Shown here: positions 49,716-61,578 of the stretch, piece after piece
Layout: every line of letters begins with the position of its first letter
How positions within the stretch are numbered: position 1 is the stretch's first letter
Origin: Wurfbainia villosa
Lineage: Eukaryota > Streptophyta > Magnoliopsida > Zingiberales > Zingiberaceae
Assembly (NCBI GenBank): GCA_025175895.1
Contig: CM045998.1
Coordinates: 10,897,153 to 10,961,152, forward strand
DNA length: 64,000 nucleotides
Reading direction: 5' to 3'
The notes under the pieces: model-generated
The model's database searches: none
The model's input: the letters and a program-made list of their open reading frames with translations, nothing else
Told to the model about the DNA's origin: nothing
Program-made: the position numbers and the translations under genes

Positions 49716-52610
49716 GATGGCTTTAACTAGTGAACCATCAGCGATACTTCGCAAGAACCCGATGCGTTGATGTGAGGAAGAACCAAGAGAATGGTGGAAA
49801 AGCAACATTTCGAGTTTAAAATTTATTGCAAGTGTGTCGCGAGTGTGGAAGAAGAAAGCGGCTTATTCGGAGCTCCCCCTTTGCGTGGGTTTTGGACATT
49901 CCGGATATTACCCATATCGGACTCGTTAATGTTTGATAATTGGGAATGCGGAGAAATGTTTTATATTCCAAGACAAGAAATTGCATTTCACAAAGCGGAT
50001 GTCTCCTCATCCTTGGTCTACGGATGATGGACTCGAAGTTCCTATGAATAATGAAGCTCGATGGCTATATATTCAATATTTCGTGGAAGTGATTGCTCTA
50101 ACAAGCATCTAGAGGATTTATTGAAGACTTCAGATCTCGGATAATTTAGGATATGCAAAACTTTGTCACGATTGTTTATTTTATATTTTTTCTCTTGTGT
50201 GTTTTTACTACCACCGATAAGCCTAGAATAGCTATCGATCACTTATAGATTGTGTAGAGGATTTTGATAACTTTAGGCGGTACAATTGGTGCGAAGCACT
50301 TTATCGTACATGGCTCCTCAAATGGAGTCGAATTGGTATAGTCGCATTCGACCAAAAGCGACGTCGTGGGTGGATCCACGGACCAATGCTTAAGGGTTTC
50401 GCACACTTATTGGCTGTGAGTGAATATATTTTATGTCTTTCGCAAATAGTATAGATAAATCTGTCTATTAACAACTAATCTTGTCATTCCAGGTATGGAT
50501 GTGCGAGCATTTGTGTATCCTACCTCCACTCCCTCATGCTTTGCGAGAATCTTTGAGATGGAGGTGGAGTTCCCAAATATAAGTCGTTAAGAAGATGGTA
50601 GATGGTCGTGCACTGACAAAATAATTGTCGATCTAATTCGGACAGGTCAGGTGCATACCGCTTCCCACCTAGATTTTACGCATCAACTCCTCAGCCAAAC
50701 TCAGTCGGCGAGAGGAATGACATCGATTATGCCGGAGAATGCATAAATTGTATCTACTCTAAGCACCAAGCTAGTTGAAGCAAGGTGTGATTTTGAAAGC
50801 ACCTCCCTACTTAAGGAAGCGACCATCGAATAACAAGAAAAGACAATACAGGAGCTTCTTGAGAGTTAGAGGAGGTCGTGAAGAGAAGGACAACGAGATA
50901 AGTGAAAGGGATGATATAATTCTTTGAAAAGAAGCATTAATCGCTGAAAAGACAGCTTTAATCGAGCTTCAACTCAATTTACAATCCCGGGATGTAGAGG
51001 GTTACAATCACTATACAAGTCATAACAAATCCAACAACCTTTCTTCTCGATACACTAGGCTGGAAGGTTTGTGTGAGGAAGAAGACTCTTGATCCTATCA
51101 CCCCTAGCCTTAGAAGCCTCCCTCCCGCATGGTTTTCAAACATCCCTAAAAGAAGGAGAGTTGAAACTCTAATTGTCCCCACCAAGGCTATTGAGTATCC
51201 TCAAGAGACCCTAATATCTCTCCGCAGAGCCAAACATCGAGCAGAGTCGTGCCGGGATAAAAAGGGAAATCAATCACGAGGAGGGTGAACCCGAAATATC
51301 GACACCACACAAGTCTCCACAGAAAAACAACCAACACTGACGACGCCAACTGCAGGATATTGGAGGTGAGCATAAGTTATCCTGCCCAAATTCCTATTTT
51401 TTCAGATAAAATATTTCTAAAATCAAAGCTTTTATTTTGTATACAAAGAAGCTTATAAAGAATTCACCAGAAGATGGATCCAAACATCGAGAGTCTTTAT
51501 TGAAACTAAAAAAATAGAGTAAGACAATCTTATATTCTTTGTATATACCTTTCATCTTATGTTTTGAGAGTTGCTAATAACCCTTTCCTTGTATGACAAG
51601 ACGTGACGACAGTGTGGAAGACCGATGCTATTAACTTATACATGGACTCTTTCCTTACAATATTTGATTGGAATGTTTTGACACATTGCATAAGCGCATA
51701 TTTTTGATCTTAGTGAGCAAAGGTAAGGTGACCGATAAGGCGTACTATAACTCAATTTTCAATGAATTCTAAGTTTTGTCCCTTTTGCAAGGAATTGTAA
51801 ACTTTACGGCTTCGGTGTTTGATGATTTTTATACATAGGATATGTTTAATATTATACGCCCAAGCATTCGAGCAAACTTTAAAACCCTGCAATCCAATCG
51901 GATACATATTTTGTCACGCCACCTACTAGTGGCCGACTTGGAAATTCGTGAGTTCATCCACTACAACTCCTTGTCACGTCGGAAGGCTTACACTACTCAA
52001 TTCAAGAAACAGTAAGCATTAGATTAGATTTCAGCTAAATAAACCGTTTGTGTATGGAGGATTCATAGCATTTATTTCGGTCCCAGGTTGAATTCTTTAA
52101 AAAGATGCACTCTTCGTATTATGATAAGCGCATCTGGCTGTGAAAAAATTTGTAATGCAAACTTTTCATGCCGAGTCCAGTGGTCCTGCATAAAGCTCTT
52201 CGTAAGACATCTAATAATCTTTGTAAATACCATATTTTATAAGCTAGCATTGGACTAATAATTTTTAATTTTTTACAGCTATGATTGCACATTTTTTATA
52301 ATACGATACATTGAGAGCCTACTATTTGGGTACCCTAAAAGATTCAGACAGCAGGATATGAGGAGCTTCAGATTCGTGGTGGGGAATAGAATAATGCGCA
52401 GCTCACAATTTTGTTTGCAATTATGACTGTGCTGTATAGTGGGATATGTTGTAAGACTATACAGAGTTTTAGATATGTAACTACACCAAGGTGTCTGCCT
52501 GTAAAAGTCATTAGTCAGCTGCAAAGGTGTTTGCAATCTGTAGTATCCGTGACAATTATGGAATATATATACTTTGTTAAATATTTCAACCACCGACTTT
52601 ATGATGTGTG
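49716..52610 (+). pseudogene. Plant-mobile-domain / Ulp1-like protease cargo gene (broken)
   Basis: Readable pieces include REWWKSNISSLKFIASVSRV (near 49,780), DNFRRYNWCEALYRTWLLKW (near 50,268) and GPMLKGFAHLLAV followed by VWMCEHLCI (50,380-50,510). These have the style of plant mobile domain/DUF1985 proteins carried by MULEs. Near 51,925 comes HLLVADLEIREFIHYNSL, which matches the Ulp1 (C48) block with the catalytic His-Trp area altered, ending at a GTAAGC donor. VCNYDCAV near 52,415-52,435 holds the Ulp1 catalytic Cys context. Stops occur just after it. Exon limits are uncertain. Ulp1-like genes are known passengers of some plant MULEs. Confidence 0.6.
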
Positions 52611-52629
52611 ATGTGATTTCTAACGGAAT

Positions 52630-53115
52630 TAAATTTCCAGGACCACCGTGTTCCTGGGATTAAGATTCCCAGCACCACCTTATTTCTCGGCCAGTTCACA
52701 AATGGACGTGGTCCTGAGAATTATATTTCGACCATCGTATTCTCGGGAGTTACATTCCCAAAGACACCACCGTATTCCTCGGCCAATTGAATCAGACGTG
52801 GTCTTTGGGAATTCACTTTCAAAGACTAACGTGTTCTCGGGATTGATTCCCAACACCACCTTTTTCTCGGCCATTCGTGAAATGGACGTGGTCCGGGAAT
52901 TAGATTTCAGACCACCGTGTTCTGGATTTAATTTCCAAAGACTACATTTTATCTCGTCTTCGACATCATGCGTGGTGCCGGGAATTCACTTACCAAGACC
53001 ACGGTGTTCTGGGATTGAGATTCGACCACCTTATTTCGGCCAGTCACAAATGGGCGTGGTCCCGGGAATTAAATTTCGGGACCATCAGTATTCTGGGATT
53101 TAATTCCCGACCACA
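52630..53115 (+). repeat. Array 3: palindromic units
   Basis: Units with CCACCGTGTTCCTGGGATT, TTATTTCTCGGCCAGTTCAC and GGACGTGGTCCTGAGAATTA. Several arms read CCAAAGAC where other arrays have CCAGCACC. Confidence 0.82.
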
Positions 53116-53184
53116 TTTTGAAATCGTGCCCCGCGCATGACACGAGGCCAAACCGGGAGGCGGGAGGATCACAATGAAATTTGC

Positions 53185-53600
53185 TCGACACAACAACACG
53201 CGGGTTAGGTCTTTCAGTCGATGTAAAGAATTCGGAATTTGTACTCATGTAGGTCCATCAATGGGTTTCGGTCAAAACCCATTGATGGCCCTAGTCACCT
53301 CAACTTCGGTCCAAACCAACTCCAGTGGCTTTGGGACTTGCCCCTTTGTGTATCGTGTCCAGAATTTTCGATATTTAAGGCAGGATTAGGTTTACACAGC
53401 CAATTTTCAGAAATCAGGCCCCGTGCCAAGTGGCACGCGGCCGAAACATGGAGGTAGGAGGATCAGAAGGAAGTTATTTCCTCGATGCAACAACATGTGA
53501 AGTCGTTAGGTCTTTCAGTTGATGCAAAGATTTCGGAATTTGGACTCCTGTAGGTCCATCAATGTATTTTGGCCAAAATCCATTGATGGCCCTACACAGG
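53185..53600 (+). repeat. Internal module copies C and D
   Basis: Copy C (53,185-53,300) and copy D (53,355-53,600) repeat module B with the phrase GGTCTTTCAGT(T/C)GATG(T/C)AAAG. Copy C contains the near-perfect palindrome CCATCAATGGGTTT..AAACCCATTGATGG at 53,255-53,288. A short related piece with the same palindrome lies at 45,927-45,966. Confidence 0.82.
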
Positions 53601-54362
53601 ACCACTGTGTTCATGGAATTTAAATTGCCAGCACCACCTTATTTCCGGCATGTTTGAAAGTGTACGTATCGAATCAAATCCACGACCATCGTGTGTTCCC
53701 GGCGATTCTAACAGACGCGTGGTCACGAATTGAAATCCAGTGACCACCGTGAGTTCGGATTTAATCAGACGTGGTCCTGGGAATTGAAATCTCAAGACCA
53801 CCTTATTCCTCAGCAATTTCGAAATTATACGTGGTCCTGGGAAATAAATTCCCAGGACCACTGAGTTTCTGGGATTATAATTACCAGCACCACCGTATTC
53901 CTCGGCCAGTTCGAAATTGTTCGTGGTCCTGGTAATTAGAATCCCAGGACCATTGTGTTCCTGGGATTTTAATTTCCAAAGACCACCTTATTTTGCCGCT
54001 CAAACTAGACGTGGTGGTGGGACTTTTTTCCCCAGCACCCTTGTGTTCCTGGGAGTTAAATTCCCAGCACCGCCGTATTCCTGGACCAGTTCGAAATTGT
54101 ACGTGGTCCTGGAATTAAAATCCCAGGATCATTGAGTTCCTGGGATTTTAATTCCCAGCACCACCTTATTTCTCGCCCAGTTCGAATTGTACATGGTGTT
54201 GGGACTTTAATTCCCACCACCACTGTGTTCTTGGGAGTTAAATTCTCAGCACCACCGTATTTCTCGGTGAGTTCGAAATTGTACGTGGTGCTGTAAATTA
54301 AAATCCCAGAACCACTGTGTAATGCAAAATTTAATCCCAGGGTCATTGTGTTCCTGAGATTT
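53600..54362 (+). repeat. Array 4: palindromic units, period about 110 bp
   Basis: The cleanest array. Units alternate GGTCCTGGGAATTAAAATCC, CAGGACCATTGTGTTCCTGG, GATTTTAATTCCCAGCACCA and CCTTATTTCTCGGCCAGTTC, and AATTGTACGT. Arms are complementary, so each unit makes two hairpins. Confidence 0.88.
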
Positions 54363-54779
54363 CATTGTCGACGGCAAAGTATCAACAATATATTATATAA
54401 CATTTATTAAAGCTCAAACACAAACAATAAACATATTTATAGTCCTTTGTTGATCTATGGGAAGATCATTTACAAATTAGCAAATTTCATTAATTACAAC
54501 AATGCATTGTCATATCACACACCGAACACTTCTAAAATTACATCAGGGAAGAACTCATCCCTTAAAATTGAGACAGACATCTATTACGAATTTTGTCTCC
54601 GCTTGTTTGAAGTCAATCTTCTCACCATAAAGCGGACATCTCATGTATCATCACAAAGAAGGCACAATAATTGCTGTAAACATGCAAAGAAAAATTTTAT
54701 ATTTCAATTCAAAAGTATAATTTTCACGTTCAGTATTTTTCTTTTAGTACCTTACCACTTGTTGGGGATAATCAGTTGT

Positions 54780-57240
54780 AACAGAAACCCAGCTGTCGAT
54801 GGGGTAATAGCCTTGTAAACATGGATGAATTCTGGCAAGCTCCTTAGGTGAATATCCTTTAAATTGGGATACCTATAATTGCGATGACTAAGTTAACATA
54901 ACTATTCATTAACAGATAACAAAGTTAAATTGATGGAATATCTATATTTAAAATATTTAACTACTCACCACTGCTTCAAAATCAGCTTTTGATCTTCCAC
55001 AATATGAAATAGAGTTGTAATGATTGAAACTCATTGCTTTTGTGTCGATACTGCTGAAAGTGAGTTTAGTCGATATTTAGAGTATAAAAATATATCTAAC
55101 CTCTCCATCATTCATGTCCTGTTTATGATTTGTCTTGTGGCGATCTTCCACGATAATCTTAATCTTGTTGAAATTGTGTGTAGAGGAAAAAATATTTAAA
55201 GCAGTTAGTATAACATCAAATGTCATGAAAATACAAGATAATTTAACTCCCTTACAATGAACAGGATGAGCAATACGCACTTGTTATATGACCTACATGA
55301 AGAGGAGGCCCCCTAAAAGAATTGAGCAAAATGTATCGATAACCTCCCATCGTGAAAAGCAGATCCATTAACTCAGTATAAAGAATTGAGTTAATGAAAA
55401 GGACCTTCCTCCCAAACATAACTGTTATCGACTACAAAAAATTTAATCGTAAATAAATATTTGCACTTTATAATATTGTAATAAAATTTTTGAATGTAAT
55501 GGTGGATGTAACTACCATACTTTATTTTTCTAAACTTTTTAGCAAGTAGGTCACATCAAGATCTTGTTTCGGTTCTTTCATTGCCTTACATTTTTCTTGA
55601 CATACTATAATACAAAAATAATATTAGTTATTTAAATAAAATAATACAAACTAATTTTGGGAAGTATTCGACTACTAACCGCAATGGCTTCCATTCTCAT
55701 TTGGTTGAGTTTATCAATTATTGTTTCATCCAGATCTTTTTCATCTTCTTCCAAAATACGATAGTATCCCTCGCAATTCATCCATACCAATTTTTGTTTG
55801 CCTTTCTTGTCAAACACTTCTACTTCTTTTACAAACTTTATCAGTTGCCCTTCTAATAACTCAACATCGTAAATTTCGTCTTTTTCTTTTGCTTTGAGGT
55901 ACCAATTTTGCCACATGTGGACTATCAACGGAGTATCCACTAATCATAATGAGTTCTATCTCGCCGTCTTGTTCTCGGCAATTGGTTCCGTTGAGTTGAG
56001 GGTCAACTTCAGCTTATTTGGTTCAGCTCCATACCTTCTCTTCCTATAATTTCCATTAGTTCTTTTACCCTTTCGCCATTAATGTTTTCCATTCTTAACT
56101 CTTTGAGTTGTCTCGATAAACTAAACACTCATGGCATTCACTAGTAGGGTATTTTTCTTGTATAGTTTGTGATGATGATGTCTCTATTGGATGAGGAGTA
56201 TTTTCAATATAATAGTCAACCTTATCAAGCAATATATTTTCACTACGGGTACATACTAGATCAACAATGACCTATCAAAAATCAACAATTATTTAGATAA
56301 CTTGAAAATGAAAAACCTGCTAAGTTGTGGTCTTCTATTTACATTGGGAGACTTGCTCAATAAATTCTGACCTTGCTAATATGTGAAGGAGTTGCCCTCC
56401 ACTTATTTATTCGTGGGCCTTCAGTATTGTACGGTCTCTGGATTGGGACATGTTTCAGAAACCAAGTCTGCTCATATCAAAAGTGTTACATACTTATGTA
56501 AATATAAAAGAAAAAATTATTTAGTAAGAAAGAACTTACTGACCAAAAGGCCGTGACCCTTTAGATAAGGAATTCTCTTAAGAATCGTATTATTAGATGA
56601 ACATATATCTCCAATAGTAGGCAATAGTCGAGCCATAAATTGATGTATGGCAAAGACCCAAATGAAACTACCTATGTACTCAAAATCATCTACAATATCT
56701 AAAAGACCTAAGTGGACCTTATATGTAGTATTACAGAACAACACACAAGAAAATATATACAATACATACAACTTACAAAATACCAAAACATCTTCATCTA
56801 CTTACTCTAGTAGTAGCAAAGGTTTTAAGCAAAAACTCTAACCTCGATCTAGTTGGTTCTTTTTTGGAGAATTGAGAATTGAAAAGAGCACCTGATGCAT
56901 TAGTTGAATTCATAGGAACATAAGCCCCTCTATCTGCAATACCGAGCAAAAGGGACACATCTCTTCTGGTGAAAGCAACTCGAAAACTTAAAGCTTTGAC
57001 TTGTTTAATCCCAACTTTGAAATATATTGACCAATATTCCACGGATTTGTGGAATGTCTTGTATATTCAAAAAAACAACAAATGGGGTTTGTTTAATTAT
57101 CTCTCTGTGTCTTTCATGTAAACAAACTGACGGACGTTGCTTCCCTTTAGCACTTGGACCTCCAAAAAAATTCAATAAAGCGGCCTAAAAGCGTCCATCA
57201 TAGCTTTCTTCAAGACACTCATTATTCCCTAACAATTACA
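54780..57240 (-). pseudogene. Second plant-mobile-domain-like cargo gene (broken)
   Basis: On the minus strand near 57,125-57,060 a frame reads CLHERHREIIKQTPFVVFLN, and 57,042-56,794 gives ALSFRVAFTRRDVSLLLGIA. 56,720-56,560 gives LLDIVDDFEYIGSFIWVFAI and IPYLKGHGLLV. This is the order seen in plant mobile domain/DUF1985 proteins associated with transposons. 55,940-55,632 encodes a charged segment (LLEGQLIKFVKEVEVFDKKG), and further pieces reach about 54,780. I could not find a convincing Ulp1 catalytic triad here. Apparent introns and stops make exon limits uncertain. Confidence 0.5.
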
Positions 57241-57369
57241 AAATACATAATTTATTCCTTCATTTTGTAATTGTAAAAAACAAATTTGAGATTCGGCAAT
57301 TCTTTGCAATAATCCTGTAAAAAAAAATTGACATCACCACTCTTTTTCTCGTTCCTCTCCACGTAGTCG

Positions 57370-58095
57370 AAATTTATATCCTGTGCCCACTGGTCTGGAT
57401 ATAAATTCCCAGCACCACCATTTATCTCGACCAGTTCCATCTCCCTGGTGCTGGAATATTTAAACGCAGAACCACTGTGTTGCTGGGGTTTTAGTTCCCA
57501 GCACCACCAACAATTCCGGCAGCTTTTATGTACATGGTGCTGGAAATTAGATTCCCAGCACCATGGTGTTGCTGGGAGTTTTAATCCCATTACCATGGTG
57601 GTGCTGGGATATAAATTCCCGACCACCATTTATCTTACCGTTCATCTCCCAGTCTTTGAGATTTTTAAACGCAGAACCACTGTGTTGCTGGGGTTTTAAT
57701 TCCCAGCACCACCAACAAATCCGGCAACTTATATGTACATGGTGCTGGAAATTACATTCCTAGCACCATGGTGTTGCTGGAGTTTTAATCCCATTACCAC
57801 GGTGGTGCTGGGATATAAATTCCCAGCACCACCTTTTCTCGACTAGTTCATCTCCCCTGTGAGATTTTTAAACGCAGAACTACTTGTTGTCGGGGTTTTA
57901 ATTCGCAGACCACCCAATAAATCAAATGACTTATATGTACATGGTCAAATTACATTCCTAGCACCATATTCTTTGAGTTTTAATCCCATTACCGGTGGTC
58001 TTTGGGATATAAATTCCAAAGACACGATTTTTCTTGACTAGTTCATCTCCGTCTTTGGGAGTTTTAATCCCATTACCACGGTGCTGGGAATTTAC
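57370..58095 (-). repeat. Subterminal array 5: inverted copy of array 1
   Basis: Four units, with ATAAATTCCC.. at about 57,405, 57,613, 57,815 and 58,010, so a period of about 200 bases. The reverse complement aligns with array 1, including GATAAATGGTGGT, ATGGGATTAAAAC, ATGTACATAAAAG and GTTCTGCGTTTAAA. The first two units keep full GGTGCTGGG arms; the last is degraded like array 1. Confidence 0.88.
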
Positions 58096-58544
58096 GGCTC
58101 TATTTATCTAATTCATATACAGATTGAAGAGATTGTCCATTTGTATTTGAATGTTTGAAACCATTCCAAAACCATAACGGAGAAATCATTTTAAACATAT
58201 GACATACTTCATATTGGACTAAAGCAAGGAATGCGACACATACCTTGGCCGGTGAAGGAAAGGTTGAACCGGATGCTTGACTCATTCTGCAACACGAAAT
58301 GGTAGAAAAAAACCCAATGAGATGTACGTCTTTCAACGGAAACCCTAAAACCGAGTAAGAAATGGGTAAAACTCTAGTTAAATGAGAGGACGACACCATA
58401 TTACCTCGAAGCGTCTCGACGAAATTCCAAGAACTCGAAAACTAACATAATGAAGCAGGAGGAAAAATGGAGTCTAAGCTTTTCCAAGTTTTTGTGCGCT
58501 CGAAGATTTCCCGGAAGCTGAAGACACGAAGACGGTAATGTGGT

Positions 58545-58740
58545 GACTTGTTTGGACGGGACGTTTCGATGACTCGGGATTTGGAAATGTGCCTCGGATA
58601 CATGCGGGATCTTTGCATTAAAAACGATGTTTGGCGGGAGGGGTATTTTGGGAATTACGTGCGCGATTTGGTCATTCTGAAACTATAGTGCGCGATTTGG
58701 ACAAATTCGAACTTCGGCTGCTGTGTTTGGTAAATTGCCG
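58545..58740 (-). repeat. Right terminal inverted repeat of the MULE
   Basis: Reverse complement of the left TIR. The inner 90 bases are more diverged, but GTATCC and AAATCCCGAG words are kept in register. Confidence 0.88.
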
Positions 58741-59740
58741 TTTTTTTTTCATTTAAATGCAAAGGAAGTTTCTCTTTGTTTGTGAATTTCTTCAATTCGT
58801 TCTTTGATTTCTCTATCCATCTCTATTTGGGATTAGGAAATGAATAAAAAAAATAGTAAATAATAATAATAATTATACTTTTCATTAACCTGATTTCTTA
58901 AAAAAATTGAAAAATATATTCACTTCTATTATTTGAAAAACATCTTATATTTTCTTAAAAAAAAAAAGGAATATTCAATCTCAAGTAAGAATGCATATAA
59001 TTTACATTAAAAATTCTCAAATAAAAAAGTGAATAAGTTTAATACAAATTATTTGTCTTTCATTTGAGATTAACATACTCCGCCGGTGATTTTCTCAGCA
59101 ATTATAATTTCGATAGTGAATATTCATTTTCACAAATTATTTATCTTTTTTCTAAGAAACTACAGTGACCAAAAAAGACCGATTAAGATTCCATTTGTTT
59201 CTTTTATTTTTTTGATTGATACTGAAATATTCAATCTGATTAATCCTTTGATGGTAAATTAAAAAAGAATTTATAATTTTTTTATTATTCAATTCGAATT
59301 TTATAATTATATTATCTTTAAATGACAATTCAATATCGAAAATGTATTCCATTCATCGAACCAACTTCTAAATCTCAAAATCATTCGAATAAATTTTTTT
59401 AAATTTATTATCAAATAATATTATAGTAAAAAATCATATTATAAAATATCTTTTCGTTTTTACGTTGCACCGTACGTTTAGAGGTCTTGTTTCTTCTATT
59501 TCCGTCAATGTCAATGGTCGGATAGGGCGAACTGAACTATTGAATCAATTATATGAATCTGAGTCCGACTGGGTTCGGTTCAGTGCGTTACTAGTGAACC
59601 GGTTCGGGCAATAACAGAGAATCGATAGATCGGAATAGACCTTATCCATCGCCATTCACCAGTCACCACCGCTATCTTCCACTGGCAGCGCACGCCTATC
59701 CCACTGATTTTTGCCGCGGGGGAGGGCTTCCATCAATCCA
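58741..59740. other. AT-rich spacer and possible promoter
   Basis: The first 700 bases are AT-rich without coding signal. From about 59,500 the composition shifts to higher GC, with GGTTCGG and GAACCGG words, which fits a 5' flank of the candidate gene that follows. Nothing specific could be named. Confidence 0.4.
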
Positions 59741-59743
59741 CCG

Positions 59744-59908
59744 ATGGGAACTCTTCCGATCTCGGCGGCAGCAGCAATCCTCAATCCGAACTATCGCCCC
59801 GGGCTGCTGCAGGGCATCGCCGTTGGCTTCCGCGGTCGGACGGGCCTGGTCGCGCATGGAGGGAAATCGAGGATGCGCTGCTGCTGCATTTGGAAGGAGA
59901 GAGAAAAG
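59744..59908 (+). CDS. Candidate first exon of an unidentified gene (transit-peptide-like)
   Basis: ATG at 59,744 (ACCGATGGG) opens 55 codons to a donor-like AAAAG/GTTTGG. The peptide is rich in Ala, Ser, Gly and Arg and free of acidic residues for the first 50 positions (MGTLPISAAAAILNPNYRPG), as in chloroplast transit peptides, and ends with a Cys cluster. The frame would otherwise run to a stop at 59,989. High GC and the position after a GC-rich flank support a gene start. No downstream exon is recognised before the retrotransposon at 62,065, so this may be a fragment or a gene whose later exons lie outside the window. Confidence 0.35.
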
Positions 59909-59989
59909 GTTTGGAAGAAAGGATTGAAAGATTTTTATGATTATGCGAATTGGTCATTTCTTGATTTCGATGCCGCTGGTTGTGATTAA

Positions 59990-61561
59990 TTGTGTCGTAT
60001 TGCTTGAGCTGTGCACCGGGGTGAGGTTTCAACTTCTTCATTCGAATGATTAGGTCCTCGTGATATCTTGTTTCTTTAGTAATTTATAGGGACTTCTGTT
60101 TGCCGTCGCATGAATATGGTGAAAATTACAATTTTTTTTAGGGGCAGTGTTACTGCAAACTTGTGGCTGTTGAGTTGCATTAGTAAACTGGTTACTATAT
60201 AATATGTGGACTGTCTGACCATTTCGGAGTTTCTTTAATACAGATGTATTTTAGAATCATTTCACTGAATTACAGCGAGTGGGTGGTGATATGGTCAAAT
60301 TCCATGCAGATGATGAGTTTGCTCGAGAACCTTGTAGCACTTTGGTCAAAGGAAGTTTGTAATCCGCTTCCTATGGGCTGGGAGTAATTCATGCGAAGTG
60401 AGAGCTATTCGAACAAAATGAGAGCAGTTTGGATGAAGTGGCTGAGGTGAAACTATTCCTTAGTTTGGGTAACTAAAAATGAAACTTTAGTTGAGGTGAC
60501 TTATCAGCTGAAGAAGTGACTGAGTATCATGAAATTAAGTGGTGCGGATGCTACCCTATAGGCGAGGAGGTGGAGATGTGCGTGGACAAAGTGAGTATTA
60601 TGGATGAGTTGGATTTTGAGGGATAGGAGGGTTTAAAGTGGCTGGAAGTCAAAGCAATGAGGAAGAACTAAGAATTGCTCTCCTTGAAAAAATTTCCCCA
60701 TATAATGGTTTTGAAGGTTATTCACCAAGTTTCAATGCTTACTACACATCAGCACATGACATGCTTTAGTTGAATCATGTGTATGAGATAGTTGCAGATT
60801 AATTTCTGCCCTATCCAATCTTTTTAGCTTTGGGGCATATTGGATTCTTACTGGAAGGCATACCTAGCAAAAAAGTGCCCCATGATAGGTGGATCGATTG
60901 ATACTTTTAGTTGCGGAAAGGTTTGGTGCATCGTAGCGTGCATGAAGGGGCTATGGATCAGAAGTTCTGTTTACACTGTAGAATATATTGAACTTTGCTC
61001 GTCCAAGAGGAATGTTGGATAGTTTGGAACTCCATTTTTTATCATATGGCCTTGAGATGTAAGTCTACATTTGTCAAGGAGTCAATTTAGAGATTTGAGA
61101 AAAAGGGGGATGCTCAAATCAACCAAGCAACTCGGCACAGTGGGAGCAAGATGTCAGCTCAGAGTAAGAGGTTGACTCTGGATGGTCCTTCAGCTTTGGG
61201 GGTTTGATTTGATAATTTTATTAACCGAGTATAATGTAGTAGTTTTGAGCAGTGAATTTGAGAGACCATAGTAGCATATTTTAGGTTTCTAAATAGGATT
61301 TTAAAAACACCTGAAGGATCACCCAAACCTCATAGACATGCTTCATTAATGTGAATGACGTGGCAGTATCTATCAGGTTTGGGTGATCCTTGGCATTGAT
61401 ATATTAGCTTGGAAGTAACATCACCCATGAGGCCAAAGCTGTCTTCAATCCATGACGTTGGCATCAATCTTACATCACATGGTTGACTTTGGCTTAGACT
61501 TTTGTCAAACACAGGATCCATCAAAGACGATGCCAAAAAGTGTGTTTTTTTTTTTTTTGAG
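59990..61561. other. Region after the candidate exon, no gene recognised
   Basis: Mixed-composition sequence without convincing exons. It could be an intron of the candidate gene at 59,744. T-run at 61,545-61,558 lies just before the SINE target site. Confidence 0.4.
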
Positions 61562-61578
61562 TTTGCACCAATAATGTA

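Larger units (their letters stand above)
43833..58740. mobile_element. Mutator-like element (MULE) with long TIRs, 14.9 kb
   Basis: The left end CAGCAATTTACCAAACACAG is matched in reverse complement by the right end CGGCAATTTACCAAACACAG at 58,740. The first 109 bases agree at all but about seven positions, and similarity goes on to about 200 bases. Runs of exactly nine T flank both ends (43,824-43,832 and 58,741-58,749), fitting the 9-bp duplication of MULEs. Inside are a MULE transposase remnant (46.5-48.0 kb), a plant-mobile-domain plus Ulp1 pseudogene (49.7-52.6 kb, plus strand), a second such N-terminal domain (54.8-57.2 kb, minus strand) and five palindromic repeat arrays. All genes are broken, so the copy is probably immobile unless helped in trans. 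Confidence 0.88.
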
